Assembly: GCA_023957235.1 (NCBI GenBank) | Contig: JAMLHI010000003.1 | Coordinates: 124,001 to 188,000 of the forward strand | Length of the DNA stretch: 64,000 nucleotides | Source: Chitinophagales bacterium | GTDB lineage: Bacteria > Bacteroidota > Bacteroidia > Chitinophagales > JADIYW01 | Reading direction: 5' to 3' | Part shown: positions 10,126-18,684 of the stretch, in pieces | Position numbering within the stretch: position 1 is the stretch's first letter | Layout of the letters: each line of letters starts with the position of its first letter | Translations under genes and position numbers: made by a program | The notes under the pieces: model-generated | Told to the model about the DNA's origin: nothing | Databases searched by the model: none | Seen by the model: the letters and a program-made list of their open reading frames with translations, nothing else

Positions 10126-11126
10126 TTGTTTTTCTTTTTATCTTTTTCAATCAATTCAGTAATTTTTTTGATTAACCAATCAGGAGGAAATATAGATTTT
10201 CCTCCAGCCGCATTTTTATGTCCTCCTCCTTCAAAATGTGTACGGGCAAAGTCATTGACATTTATATCTCCTTTAGAGCGAAAGGATAATTTGGTTATCT
10301 CACGTTCTTCTTTTATCAGCACTGAAATATTGATTTCCTGAATAGATAATGGATAGTTTACAAGTCCTTCAGTATCTCCAGCTTGCAGATTATAGGTCTT
10401 GGCATCTTTCTTGTCCACTACAATAAATGCGATACCCAAATCTTTGCGAACAGTCAATTTATTTAATAGCGCATTTCCTAAAAATCTCAACTTTGATTCT
10501 GTAGAACTTTGATTAAGTTGTTCTTGTATATATTGGATATTTAGTCCTTTGCTCAGTAAATCAGCGACAATTAAAAAAGCATTTCTGTTGGTGGCGCCAT
10601 TTTGAAAATTGCCGGTATCTGTCAAAATTCCTGTATAAATACACTGAGCTGTCAGTTCTGAGATAGAAGGATGTTCGTCTAGTTCATGAATAAACCTGTA
10701 AATCAATTCACATGTAGAGCAAGCTGCTATATCATGAAACATCCATTGAAAAGAATCAGGTTGTAAATGGTGGTCAATCAATAAAATTGGTTTTTGGGCA
10801 ATTTTTACAATTTCGTCCATTGGATGTATTCTACTGATGGTGTTGAAATCTAAGCAACATATTAAGTCTGATGATTGAATCCATTCGTCTGCTTCAATTT
10901 TAGAGTTTGGATAAATCAATATTTCATCAACGCCAGGCATCCAATTGAAATATTTTGGAAATTCGGTGGGAACAATGACTTTTACTCGATGATGAAATTG
11001 GATAAGATAGTTATATAATGCCAATGAAGAACCCATTGCATCACCATCAGGTTTTTGATGTGTTGTGATAGTGATTTGAATAGGCTGAGAAAGCAGTTCC
11101 TTTAATGAAGTGAAATTAGCGCTCAT
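10122..11126 (-). CDS. nrnA: DHH-family phosphoesterase, NrnA-like oligoribonuclease / pAp phosphatase
   Basis: A 334-residue cytoplasmic enzyme. The DHH domain has the metal-binding HQKPDGDAMGS motif (about 23-33), CLDFN (about 95) and the name-giving LLIDHHLQPDSF (about 115). The C-terminal DHHA1 domain ends with HFEGGGHKNAAGG near 303. This is the NrnA architecture: the enzyme degrades short RNA oligonucleotides and dephosphorylates 3'-phosphoadenosine 5'-phosphate, a by-product of sulfotransferase and PAPS metabolism. That link fits the sulfotransferase gene at 61347, though it lies 50 kb away. The gene overlaps the downstream FKBP gene by four bases. Confidence 0.88.
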   Translation of the reverse strand: MSANFTSLKELLSQPIQITITTHQKPDGDAMGSSLALYNYLIQFHHRVKVIVPTEFPKYFNWMPGVDEILIYPNSKIEADEWIQSSDLICCLDFNTISRIHPMDEIVKIAQKPILLIDHHLQPDSFQWMFHDIAACSTCELIYRFIHELDEHPSISELTAQCIYTGILTDTGNFQNGATNRNAFLIVADLLSKGLNIQYIQEQLNQSSTESKLRFLGNALLNKLTVRKDLGIAFIVVDKKDAKTYNLQAGDTEGLVNYPLSIQEINISVLIKEEREITKLSFRSKGDINVNDFARTHFEGGGHKNAAGGKSIFPPDWLIKKITELIEKDKKKNK

Positions 11127-11279
11127 GATGTACGAAGGTCAATATTTTCCAGTCAAAATTCAAACCCAAAATGAATTTATTGATTTTTTAAACTTTGAAC
11201 AATAATGTGTACCAATGAATAGATAGAGAAAGAATATTTTATTTACATATTAATAACTAAATGTTTAATGATGTTTCAG

Positions 11280-11287
11280 TATCTTTG
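11280..11287 (+). promoter_or_regulatory. -7 promoter box of ndk
   Basis: TATCTTTG is an exact TAnnTTTG box and is followed by CAC, the usual context in Bacteroidota. It lies 20 bases before the ATG at 11307, which argues against any start upstream of this box (an in-frame ATG exists at 11268). No convincing -33 TTG was seen. Confidence 0.5.
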
Positions 11288-11306
11288 CACATCAAAATTC
11301 AAGATA

Positions 11307-11726
11307 ATGGCAGGTTCACTTACCTTTACAATGATTAAACCGGATGCTGTAAAAGCAAATAACATCGGTAATATTTTACAAATGATTAATGAAGCGGGTT
11401 TTAGAATCGTTGCGATGAAATACACTCAGCTTTCAGCTGCACAGGCAGGCAAATTTTATGAAGTACATAGCGCAAGACCTTTTTACGGAGAGTTAGTTGA
11501 CTTTATGAGTTCAGGCCCTATTGTTGCAGCTATCTTAGAGAAAGACAATGCAGTGGAATCTTTCCGTACCTTGATAGGCTCTACCAATCCTGCTGATGCA
11601 GCGGAAGGTACTATCCGTAAAAAATATGCTACTTCTATTGGTGAAAATGCTGTGCATGGTTCTGATAGTGATGAAAATGCATTGATTGAAGGGAGATTTT
11701 TCTTTTCTGGTCTAGAAATGATATAA
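11307..11726 (+). CDS. ndk: Nucleoside diphosphate kinase
   Basis: A 139-residue cytoplasmic enzyme that transfers the gamma phosphate of ATP to nucleoside diphosphates through a phosphohistidine. The catalytic His117 sits in NAVHGSDS, and the family blocks [27 protein letters not shown] and [14 protein letters not shown] are intact. A longer frame begins at 11268, but it would include the promoter box at 11280-11287 and add 13 residues not found in the family, so the ATG at 11307 ([13 protein letters not shown]) is chosen. A strong terminator hairpin follows at 11752. It is transcribed alone. Confidence 0.95.
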   Translation: MAGSLTFTMIKPDAVKANNIGNILQMINEAGFRIVAMKYTQLSAAQAGKFYEVHSARPFYGELVDFMSSGPIVAAILEKDNAVESFRTLIGSTNPADAAEGTIRKKYATSIGENAVHGSDSDENALIEGRFFFSGLEMI

Positions 11727-11751
11727 TCAGTATTTGCTTTTTAAAATATAG

Positions 11752-11785
11752 CAGGCTGTATGTTTTTCATACAGCCTGTTTTTAT
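11752..11785 (+). terminator. Intrinsic terminator after ndk
   Basis: A perfect 11-bp stem, CAGGCTGTATG (11752-11762) and CATACAGCCTG (11768-11778), with a loop of five T and a following T tract. It lies 26 bases after the ndk stop codon. Being symmetrical in its stem and preceded by A-rich sequence, it might also serve the converging lysS transcript. Confidence 0.85.
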
Positions 11786-11967
11786 TAATAGAAAATTGAA
11801 TATAGAAAATTTCTTGGTCAATCTATTTGATATTCAATTTCACAAGATGAATAAATAAAGGCGAGTAAAAATAATGATTATCAATATTTTAATGCTAAAA
11901 AAAACGCTTGTGCCTATGCCATCAGCTATCGAATTGCTGACACATTGGATGAAGAAAGATAGATTTG

Positions 11968-13476
11968 TTATTTTTCTGGTCGCATCTGTGGAAAGAACAA
12001 AACTTCCTGAATACTTTGATTGTTGGTCATTAGCATTGCTAATCTGTCTATTCCAAAACCAATTCCAGAAGTAGGTGGCATACCGTATTCTAGTGCACGT
12101 AAGAAGTCGTGGTCTATTAACATAGCTTCATCATCTCCCTTTTCAGATAATTGCATTTGATCAATAAATCTTTCATATTGGTCAATTGGATCGTTTAATT
12201 CGGAATATGCATTTGCAATTTCTTTTCCATTAATCATCAACTCAAATCGCTCTACCAGTCCTTCTTTATTTCTATGTTTTTTGGTCAGAGGGCTCATTTC
12301 TACTGGATAGTCAATAATGAAAGTAGGGTGGATAAAATTTTTCTCACATTTCTCACTGAAAATTTCATCTATTAGTTTGCCTTTTCCCATTGAATTATCA
12401 GTTTCAATATGTAGCTTTTTGCATACATCTTTGAGTTGATTTTCATCCATATTGCTTACGTCTATTCCTGTATATTTGAGAATAGCATCATGAATAGAAA
12501 TTCTTTCATAAGGTGCTTTGAAACTGATGGTTTTGTCACCTACTTGAACTTCAGGTTTCCCATGAACAGCAATACATACTTTTTCAAGTAACTGTTCCGT
12601 AGTTTCCATCATCCAGAAGTAGTCTTTATATGCTACATAGAACTCAAGCACAGTAAACTCAGGGTTGTGAGTTCTGTCCATCCCTTCATTTCTAAAGTTT
12701 TTACTAAATTCATACACCCAATCAAATCCACCTACTATCAATCTTTTAAGATATAACTCATTGGCAATTCTAAGATAAAGTGGAATGTCAAGTGCATTGT
12801 GATGAGTAATAAATGGTCTTGCTGCTGCTCCTCCAGGGATACTTTGTAAAACAGGTGTATCTACTTCAAGCGCACCATTTTTATTGAGAAAATTACGTAT
12901 TGCATTGACCATTTTGGTTCTCTTTACAAAAGTATCTTTGACTTGTTCATTGACTACCAAATCTACATAACGCATTCTATATCTTTTCTCTGGATCATTG
13001 AAAGCATCATAAATATTGCCTTCTTCATCTTTTTTCACTATTGGAAGTGGTCGTAGTGATTTGGAAAGGATAGTTAGTTCTCTTACATGGACAGAGATTT
13101 CTCCTACTTGAGTAATAAAGACATATCCTTTTACTCCTATAAAATCACCAATATCCAAAAGTTTTTTAAAGACTGAGTTGTAAAGTGCTTTGTTATCAGT
13201 CGGACAGATTTCATCTCTATTGATATAGATTTGAATTCTACCTGATGAGTCCATGATTTCAGCAAAGGAAGCCTTCCCCATCACTCTACGGCTCATTAAA
13301 CGACCTGCTAAGCAAACTTCTTTATAGTTTTCAGGGGCTTGATTAAAATTAGATTGAATATCTTTTGCATAGGTATTGACAGGATACAGAGCTGCAGGAT
13401 AAGGGTCTATCCCTAAATCACGTATGCTTTGTAAAGACTGACGTCTGATTTGTTCCTGTTCACTTAGTGATTGCAT
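11968..13476 (-). CDS. lysS: Lysyl-tRNA synthetase, class II
   Basis: A 502-residue class II synthetase charging tRNA-Lys. The N-terminal OB-fold anticodon-binding domain is at about 55-160 (LAGRLMSRRVMGKASFAEIMDSSGRIQIY). Motif 2 is the block FRNEGMDRTHNPEFT near residue 258, and motif 3 is GIGFGIDRLAMLMT near 480. The length of about 500 is standard. The first ATG is used; a TAATTTTG box about 26 bases upstream fits a -7 promoter element. It is convergent with ndk and downstream of nadB on the same strand with a 141-base gap. Confidence 0.96.
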   Translation of the reverse strand: MQSLSEQEQIRRQSLQSIRDLGIDPYPAALYPVNTYAKDIQSNFNQAPENYKEVCLAGRLMSRRVMGKASFAEIMDSSGRIQIYINRDEICPTDNKALYNSVFKKLLDIGDFIGVKGYVFITQVGEISVHVRELTILSKSLRPLPIVKKDEEGNIYDAFNDPEKRYRMRYVDLVVNEQVKDTFVKRTKMVNAIRNFLNKNGALEVDTPVLQSIPGGAAARPFITHHNALDIPLYLRIANELYLKRLIVGGFDWVYEFSKNFRNEGMDRTHNPEFTVLEFYVAYKDYFWMMETTEQLLEKVCIAVHGKPEVQVGDKTISFKAPYERISIHDAILKYTGIDVSNMDENQLKDVCKKLHIETDNSMGKGKLIDEIFSEKCEKNFIHPTFIIDYPVEMSPLTKKHRNKEGLVERFELMINGKEIANAYSELNDPIDQYERFIDQMQLSEKGDDEAMLIDHDFLRALEYGMPPTSGIGFGIDRLAMLMTNNQSIQEVLFFPQMRPEK

Positions 13477-13617
13477 AAAAAGGCTTTTTAAAATAATTCA
13501 GCAAAATTACTGCTTTGTTTTTAAAAAGAGAGAGAATGCTGGTTATGTTTTTAATAAGACATCTTATTTTGAAGAGATGTTAGAATGATATTTTATAAAA
13601 CAAAAATGTTTTGTATG

Positions 13618-15216
13618 CTAAAGTATAGATTGTTCTGCAAAAGATTTTTTATTCAGATAATCAGTTGTATAATGCAATCCTCTACTTTCTTTTCTTAATA
13701 AAGCACTTCTTACAATAAGGTAGCCTACTGTAATAAGATTTCTGAGTTCGCATAACTGAGGTGAAATAGTCGTTGTATTATACATTTCTTCTGTTTCCTT
13801 GAATAAGAGGTATAATCTTTCTTGAGCTCTTTTCAAACGGATATTATTGCGAACTATGCCGACATAACTGCTCATAAGATCTTTTAACTCCCTCATGCTT
13901 TGGGTGATCATCACCATTTCTTTTGGATGAGATGTTCCATCTGCATTCCATTCTGGGAAGATATCTTCAAAATCTTCAATTTCATCTATGACTGAAGAAG
14001 CATGTTCAAAAATTCTATGAGAGAATACGATAGCTTCCAAAAGGGAGTTAGAGGCTAATCTGTTAGCTCCATGCAACCCTGTATTGCTGCATTCTCCACA
14101 AGCATATAAATGATGTATAGAAGTCCTTCCATAACTGTCCACTTCAATACCACCGCAAGCATAGTGTTGGGCAGGAACGACTGGTATCATATCCTTAAAG
14201 ACATCTATACCAATAGATTGGCATTTTTTGTATATATTAGGGAAATGGTGTTTGAAGTTTTCTGAATTCATGTGCCTACAATCTAAATATACAAAGTCAT
14301 GTCCATGTATTTTCATTTCATGGTCAATAGCTCTTGCTACTATATCCCTAGGAGCTAAAGATTTTCGAGGGTCATATCTCTCCATAAAATCTTCCCCGCT
14401 TTGATTTCTGAGTATCCCCCCATCTCCACGAACTGCTTCAGTGATTAAAAAAGAGGGGCTGACAGTTGGTTCGTAAAGTGCAGTAGGATGAAATTGTACA
14501 AATTCCATATTTCCTACTCTCCCTTTTGCGCGATAGACCATTGCAACACCATCACCTGTAGCAATAGTTGGGTTGGTGGTGCTCTTATATACCTGTCCGA
14601 AGCCTCCAGTAGCTAAAATGGTAGTTTTAGCTAGTATTTTTTCGATATGATTAGTGTTCTTATTGAGCACATATACACCATAACATTTAATATCCTTGGT
14701 TGCTCTTGTAATAATTCGTCCTAAGTGGTGTTGGGTAATCAAGTCTATTACAAAGTGTTGTGAAGACATTTGGATATTATCAGTTTTATGAATAGCTGAC
14801 AATAAAGCCCTTTCGATTTCAAATCCAGTAATATCTTTATGATGTAACACTCTGTTTTCAGAATGTCCTCCTTCTTTACCTAATTTATATGTTCCTTTAT
14901 CATCTTTATCAAAATGTGTTCCCCAGTGAATCAACTCATCAACTCTGATTCGCCCTTCTTTTATGACGATTTCTACAATATCTTTATTACACAATCCATC
15001 ACCAGCAATCAGTGTGTCATTAATATGTTTGTCAAAATTATCTTTAACAAAGTCTGTCACTACAGCAATTCCACCTTGTGCATATTTAGTATTACTATCA
15101 TCTTCCTTTTCTTTTGTAAGAATTAAGACTTTTTTTTCTGGAAACTTTTCTGCTAATTTGAGAGCACTCGATAGTCCAGCAATACCCGAACCGATGATTA
15201 AGAAATCTACTACCAT
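13618..15216 (-). CDS. nadB: L-aspartate oxidase
   Basis: A 532-residue flavoprotein that oxidises L-aspartate to iminoaspartate, the first step of de novo NAD synthesis. The N-terminal Rossmann FAD motif DFLIIGSGIAGLSSALKLAE is followed by NTKYAQGGIAVV near 44-55, and family blocks GHSENRVLHH, EFVQFHPTALYEP, GGILRNQSGEDFMERY and YACGGIEVDSYGRTS near 360 are present. The C-terminal helical domain typical of the succinate-dehydrogenase/aspartate-oxidase family is at about 420-530. NadA and NadC genes are not in the window. The gene is transcribed alone on the minus strand. Confidence 0.95.
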   Translation of the reverse strand: MVVDFLIIGSGIAGLSSALKLAEKFPEKKVLILTKEKEDDSNTKYAQGGIAVVTDFVKDNFDKHINDTLIAGDGLCNKDIVEIVIKEGRIRVDELIHWGTHFDKDDKGTYKLGKEGGHSENRVLHHKDITGFEIERALLSAIHKTDNIQMSSQHFVIDLITQHHLGRIITRATKDIKCYGVYVLNKNTNHIEKILAKTTILATGGFGQVYKSTTNPTIATGDGVAMVYRAKGRVGNMEFVQFHPTALYEPTVSPSFLITEAVRGDGGILRNQSGEDFMERYDPRKSLAPRDIVARAIDHEMKIHGHDFVYLDCRHMNSENFKHHFPNIYKKCQSIGIDVFKDMIPVVPAQHYACGGIEVDSYGRTSIHHLYACGECSNTGLHGANRLASNSLLEAIVFSHRIFEHASSVIDEIEDFEDIFPEWNADGTSHPKEMVMITQSMRELKDLMSSYVGIVRNNIRLKRAQERLYLLFKETEEMYNTTTISPQLCELRNLITVGYLIVRSALLRKESRGLHYTTDYLNKKSFAEQSIL

Positions 15217-15376
15217 AAATATTTTCTTATAGCGAAAGTAAAAAAATACTAATTGAATTAGGACAGTTTAGGACAAATAGTATTTATATTTTCATTTTTT
15301 TATCATTAGATTGAGGATAAAGGCTAATCGTCTTCCTTTTATTCTTATGGCTTTTATTCAATAAAAAGGGAAAATA

Positions 15377-16171
15377 TTATTTATTTCTTTGCCTTAATGC
15401 CTCATAAAGTAGTACAGCAGCAGTATTAGAAACATTGAGGGAGTCGTTTTTCCCTAACATGGGTAAAATAATATTTTGATTTGAACAATCTTCCCAGATT
15501 GGGTGAACACCAGTAGCTTCTGTTCCCAAAACAAATGCGGTTGGTAGTTTTAGATTCATTTGAGTGTATGTAATTGAAGATTTCAAAGAGGTGGTCAGTA
15601 TTTGAATATGATTTTCTTTTAACCATTCAATTGTTTTATCTCTGGATGCCATTGCAGTAGGTACACTAAAGACACATCCTACGCTTGAGCGAATAACATT
15701 GGGATTATAGATATCAGTCGCTGTATCGCAACAGATGATAGCATCTATAGCAGTAGCATCGGCAGTACGTATCATAGCACCTAGATTGCCTGGCTTTTCG
15801 ATAGCATCTAAGACCAGTATAGTAGGATTAGCGCTTAATTGAATTTGATTGAGAGAGTGCTGTTTTGCTTCAGCAATTGCAATCGCTCCAGATGTAACAC
15901 CTCTATAAGAGAGCTTATCAAAAATATCTCTAAAGACCAGTACGCTTTCAGGGCGGTTTTCTGGCCACAATTCGTCAATCTCTTTTTTATATGTCGAACC
16001 ATCTCTAACAAATAATGATTGAATATAATATCCAGCATCTTTTGCCATGAGGATTTCTTTCCAGCCATCTATGACAAACAAGCCAGTCTCTCTCCTTTCT
16101 TTGGATTTTTCCATGATGAGACGCAAGTCTTTCAATCTTTTGTTTTGTAAACTACTGATAGCAAATGACAT
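15377..16171 (-). CDS. SpoU/TrmH-family RNA 2'-O-methyltransferase
   Basis: A 264-residue SAM-dependent methyltransferase of the SPOUT superfamily. An N-terminal substrate-binding domain (about 5-100, with KERRETGLFVIDGWKEI) precedes the SpoU domain with its three motifs: EKPGNLGAMIRTADA near 125, AFVLGTEATG near 215 and NDSLNVSNTAAVLLYEALR near 242. It should methylate the 2'-OH of a nucleotide in rRNA or tRNA; the target (as for RlmB or TsnR relatives) cannot be told. It is divergent from tag, with 62 bases between the start codons. Confidence 0.9.
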   Translation of the reverse strand: MSFAISSLQNKRLKDLRLIMEKSKERRETGLFVIDGWKEILMAKDAGYYIQSLFVRDGSTYKKEIDELWPENRPESVLVFRDIFDKLSYRGVTSGAIAIAEAKQHSLNQIQLSANPTILVLDAIEKPGNLGAMIRTADATAIDAIICCDTATDIYNPNVIRSSVGCVFSVPTAMASRDKTIEWLKENHIQILTTSLKSSITYTQMNLKLPTAFVLGTEATGVHPIWEDCSNQNIILPMLGKNDSLNVSNTAAVLLYEALRQRNK

Positions 16172-16233
16172 GATGTTCGATTAAAAGCCAAAAATACAAG
16201 CATTTTTTATCAATCCTTTACTATTTTTAGATA

Positions 16234-16815
16234 ATGGAAAAAGAAAGATGCCCATGGTGCTTGGGTTCAGAGATTTATATAACCTATCATGATAAAGAGT
16301 GGGGGATTCCTCAATATGATGATAAAGTATTGTTTGAGTTTTTAATTTTAGAAGGAGCTCAAGCCGGCTTGAGTTGGTTGACAATTTTAAAAAGGAGAGA
16401 GGGGTATAGAAAAGCATTCTCTAATTTCGATTATCATCAAATTGCATTATACACAGATAGTCAAATTGAAGTATTGATGCAGAACGATGGAATCATCCGC
16501 AATCGCTTGAAAATTGTATCCGCTATTAATAATGCTAGAAGATTTATAGAAGTACAAAAAGAATTTAACTCTTTTTCAAATTATCTATGGCGTTATGTGG
16601 ATAATCAGCCTATTACTAATCATTATTTATCTCTAAGCGAAGTCCCTTCTACTACTATACTTTCAGATACAATAAGTAAAGATTTGAAAAAGCGAGGATT
16701 TACTTTTGTTGGCAGTACAATTATTTATGCCTATATGCAAGCAGTCGGCTTGGTCAATGACCATATTAAAGATTGTTATAAATATGAAGGATTTAAAGAA
16801 GTGAAAAATTGTTGA
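16234..16815 (+). CDS. tag: DNA-3-methyladenine glycosylase I
   Basis: A 193-residue base-excision repair enzyme that removes 3-methyladenine from DNA. Family blocks are RCPWC at the N-terminus, the YHDKEWG motif near residue 19, LILEGAQAGLSWLTILKRREGYRKAF, and the C-terminal KKRGFTFVGSTIIYAYMQAVGLVNDH. The zinc site of the family is conserved: a Cys near the N-terminus, His of YHD, and His/Cys in NDHIKDC. Length is normal. The sugar-biosynthesis genes that follow start 25 bases later on the same strand, so tag may be co-transcribed with them. Confidence 0.93.
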   Translation: MEKERCPWCLGSEIYITYHDKEWGIPQYDDKVLFEFLILEGAQAGLSWLTILKRREGYRKAFSNFDYHQIALYTDSQIEVLMQNDGIIRNRLKIVSAINNARRFIEVQKEFNSFSNYLWRYVDNQPITNHYLSLSEVPSTTILSDTISKDLKKRGFTFVGSTIIYAYMQAVGLVNDHIKDCYKYEGFKEVKNC

Positions 16816-16840
16816 ATATAAATTTTTAAAGTAAAAATCA

Positions 16841-17980
16841 ATGGAAGAATTTTTATTCAATCAAATACAAATGGTGGATTTGCAAAAGCAATATCAGCGT
16901 TTATCTGTAGAGATAGATGCTGAAATAAAGAGTTGTATGCAGTCTGCTCATTTTATTCAGGGTCAAAAAGTTAGAGATTTTGAAATTGCTTTAGGACAAT
17001 ATTTAAACTCTCAACATACGATATCTTGTGGCAATGGTACAGATGCCTTGATGCTGGCTTGCATTGCACTGGGATTGCAAAGAGGAGATAAAGTAATCGT
17101 ACCTGCTTTTACCTATATTGCTTGTGTCGAAGTATTATATTTATTGGGTATGCAAGTGGTGTTTTGTGATGTGGATGAAAATACATTTATGCCCCAATTG
17201 GAACATATTTTAGAAGTGTACACTCCTGAATGTAAAGCAGTGATAATAGTACATCTTTATGGTCAAGGAGCAGAAATAGAGCCAATAATGAAATGGGCGT
17301 TACAAAATAATATTTATGTGATAGAAGACAATGCTCAAGCAATTGGTGCACAGTGCCGAATAGATAATCAATGGAAATATACTGGCACGATAGGACATAT
17401 TGGAACTACATCTTTTTTCCCTTCAAAAAATTTAGGAGCCTTTGGTGATGGAGGAGCTTTGTTTACACAATATAATCTATGGGCGAAGTCATTGAGGATG
17501 TTAGCTAATCATGGGCAGTCAGAAAAATATATTCATGATATTGTAGGAGTCAATTCTAGGTTAGACACTATTCAGGCAGCAATATTAGATGTAAAATTGA
17601 AGTATTTGGATGAATTTACAAGAAAAAGACAAAGTGTTGCCAATCAATATGATGATTTTCTATCTCAAATAGATACGTTGAAGACTCCTTTTAGAAATGA
17701 TAATTCGACTCATGTTTTTCATCAATATACTATACGATTAGAACAGGAAAAGACAAGGAATGATTTGCAGATTTTCTTGAAAAATAAGAATATCCCGTCA
17801 GTAGTTTATTATCCAATGCCGATATATAAACAGCGACCATATTATCAAGCAATATCTCTACCTCATACAGAAAGGCTTTGCGCTCAAGTTCTTTCATTGC
17901 CTATTCATACGGAGCTAAACGAACAAGAGATTAGTTATATTTGTGAAAGTATCAAACTATTTTTCGATGCAAAATCTTGA
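16841..17980 (+). CDS. DegT/DnrJ aminotransferase, WlbC/WbpE-like
   Basis: A 379-residue PLP-dependent sugar aminotransferase. The PLP lysine is Lys196 in FFPSKNLGAFGDGG; the cofactor aspartate is in IEDNAQAIGA. The start (MVDLQKQYQR from residue 11) and overall blocks resemble WbpE/WlbC, which use glutamate to aminate UDP-2-acetamido-3-oxo-glucuronic acid at C3. The neighbours support this: an acetyltransferase of WlbB/WbpD type overlaps its end and a WlbA/WbpB-type dehydrogenase lies at 19906. Together they would make UDP-2,3-diacetamido-2,3-dideoxyglucuronic acid. The UDP-GlcNAc 6-dehydrogenase needed first is not in the window. A relation to FdtB-type enzymes cannot be ruled out from sequence alone. 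Confidence 0.82.
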   Translation: MEEFLFNQIQMVDLQKQYQRLSVEIDAEIKSCMQSAHFIQGQKVRDFEIALGQYLNSQHTISCGNGTDALMLACIALGLQRGDKVIVPAFTYIACVEVLYLLGMQVVFCDVDENTFMPQLEHILEVYTPECKAVIIVHLYGQGAEIEPIMKWALQNNIYVIEDNAQAIGAQCRIDNQWKYTGTIGHIGTTSFFPSKNLGAFGDGGALFTQYNLWAKSLRMLANHGQSEKYIHDIVGVNSRLDTIQAAILDVKLKYLDEFTRKRQSVANQYDDFLSQIDTLKTPFRNDNSTHVFHQYTIRLEQEKTRNDLQIFLKNKNIPSVVYYPMPIYKQRPYYQAISLPHTERLCAQVLSLPIHTELNEQEISYICESIKLFFDAKS

Positions 17981-18557
17981 AATTTTTATCCATGAGACGG
18001 CTATTGTTGACCAAGGCGCAAAGATTGGTATTGGATGTAAAATTTGGCATTTCTCACATGTTATGAGTAGTGCTATGATTGGTAAATCATGTGTTTTAGG
18101 GCAAAATGTTTTTGTTGGAAATAAGGTAATATTGGGTGATAGCGTAAAGGTTCAAAACAACGTTTCTCTATATGAAGGTGTAGAATGTGAAGACGATGTT
18201 TTTCTAGGACCTTCTTGCGTATTCACTAATGTTATCAATCCAAGGGCTTTTATAGAGCGCAAAGAAGAGTTCAAAAAAACTTTGGTTAAAAAAGGTGCGA
18301 GTATTGGTGCTAATGCCACTATTGTCTGTGGCAATACGATTGGTCAATATGCGATGGTGGGTGCAGGAAGTGTAGTAACCAAAGACGTTGCAGATTTTTC
18401 ATTAGTGGTAGGTAATCCTGCAAAACATTTATATTGGATCAGTGCTCATGGCAATAAATTAGAGTTTGACGAATTGGGTTTGGCTACTTGTAAGGAAAGT
18501 GGTCAGACTTATCAATTGGTTCAAAACAAGGTCGTATTAACAGAATCCATTTTATAA
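17967..18557 (+). CDS. Left-handed beta-helix acetyltransferase, WlbB/WbpD-like
   Basis: A 196-residue hexapeptide-repeat acyltransferase. Isoleucine/valine-led hexads run from about residue 8 to 150 (ETAIVDQGAKIGIGCKIWHFSHVMSSAMIGKSCVLGQNVFVG). Family-specific blocks are CVFTNVINPRAFIERKEEFKKTLVKKGASIGANATIVCG and the C-terminal segment with a CxxSG motif. This is the WlbB/WbpD pattern: transfer of acetyl from acetyl-CoA to the 3-amino group of UDP-GlcNAc3NA. The ATG at 17967 (MQNLEIF) is preferred to the upstream ATG at 17943; it still overlaps the aminotransferase gene by 14 bases, suggesting coupled translation. The next partner, wlbA-like, is separated by an ATPase gene. Confidence 0.88.
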   Translation: MQNLEIFIHETAIVDQGAKIGIGCKIWHFSHVMSSAMIGKSCVLGQNVFVGNKVILGDSVKVQNNVSLYEGVECEDDVFLGPSCVFTNVINPRAFIERKEEFKKTLVKKGASIGANATIVCGNTIGQYAMVGAGSVVTKDVADFSLVVGNPAKHLYWISAHGNKLEFDELGLATCKESGQTYQLVQNKVVLTESIL

Positions 18558-18564
18558 TATCTCG

Positions 18565-18592
18565 ACTTTTTTGGAATCAAATCCAAAAAAGT
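18565..18592 (+). repeat. Perfect inverted repeat at the head of the repeat array
   Basis: ACTTTTTTGGA (18565-18575), loop ATCAAA, TCCAAAAAAGT (18582-18592): an 11-bp perfect stem, 8 bases after the stop codon of the wlbB-like gene. It could terminate that transcript weakly, but it has no clean T tract after it. The right arm is part of a repeat unit found three times (18573-18656). Confidence 0.6.
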
Positions 18593-18656
18593 TATAGAAT
18601 TTAAGGAATCAAATCCAAAAAAGTTGATGTTTTTAAAGAATCAAATCCAAAAAAGT
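18573..18656. repeat. Three direct repeats with exact 32-bp period
   Basis: A 20-base unit, GGAATCAAATCCAAAAAAGT, occurs at 18573-18592 and 18605-18624, and with one change (A for the first G) at 18637-18656. The start-to-start distance is 32 bases both times, with different 12-base spacers that both end in TTTAA or TTTTAA. The array fills the gap between the wlbB-like gene and the ATPase gene (start 18685). Spacers are far too short for CRISPR. The spacing of about three helical turns would suit repeated protein binding or a slipped duplication. Confidence 0.85.
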
Positions 18657-18684
18657 CGTATTTTGTGATAAATTTTCATCTCGC

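Noticed and set aside
11268..11306. Longer N-terminus of ndk from the ATG at 11268
   Set aside because: The stretch contains the -7 promoter box TATCTTTG and has no counterpart in the family.
13559..13580. Hairpin ACATCT/AGATGT between nadB and lysS as terminator
   Set aside because: Weak six-base stem with a long loop and no clean T tract.
18573..18656. Possible CRISPR array (three equal repeats with unequal spacers)
   Set aside because: Spacers are only 12 bases and the repeat 20; no cas genes nearby. Kept as a plain repeat.
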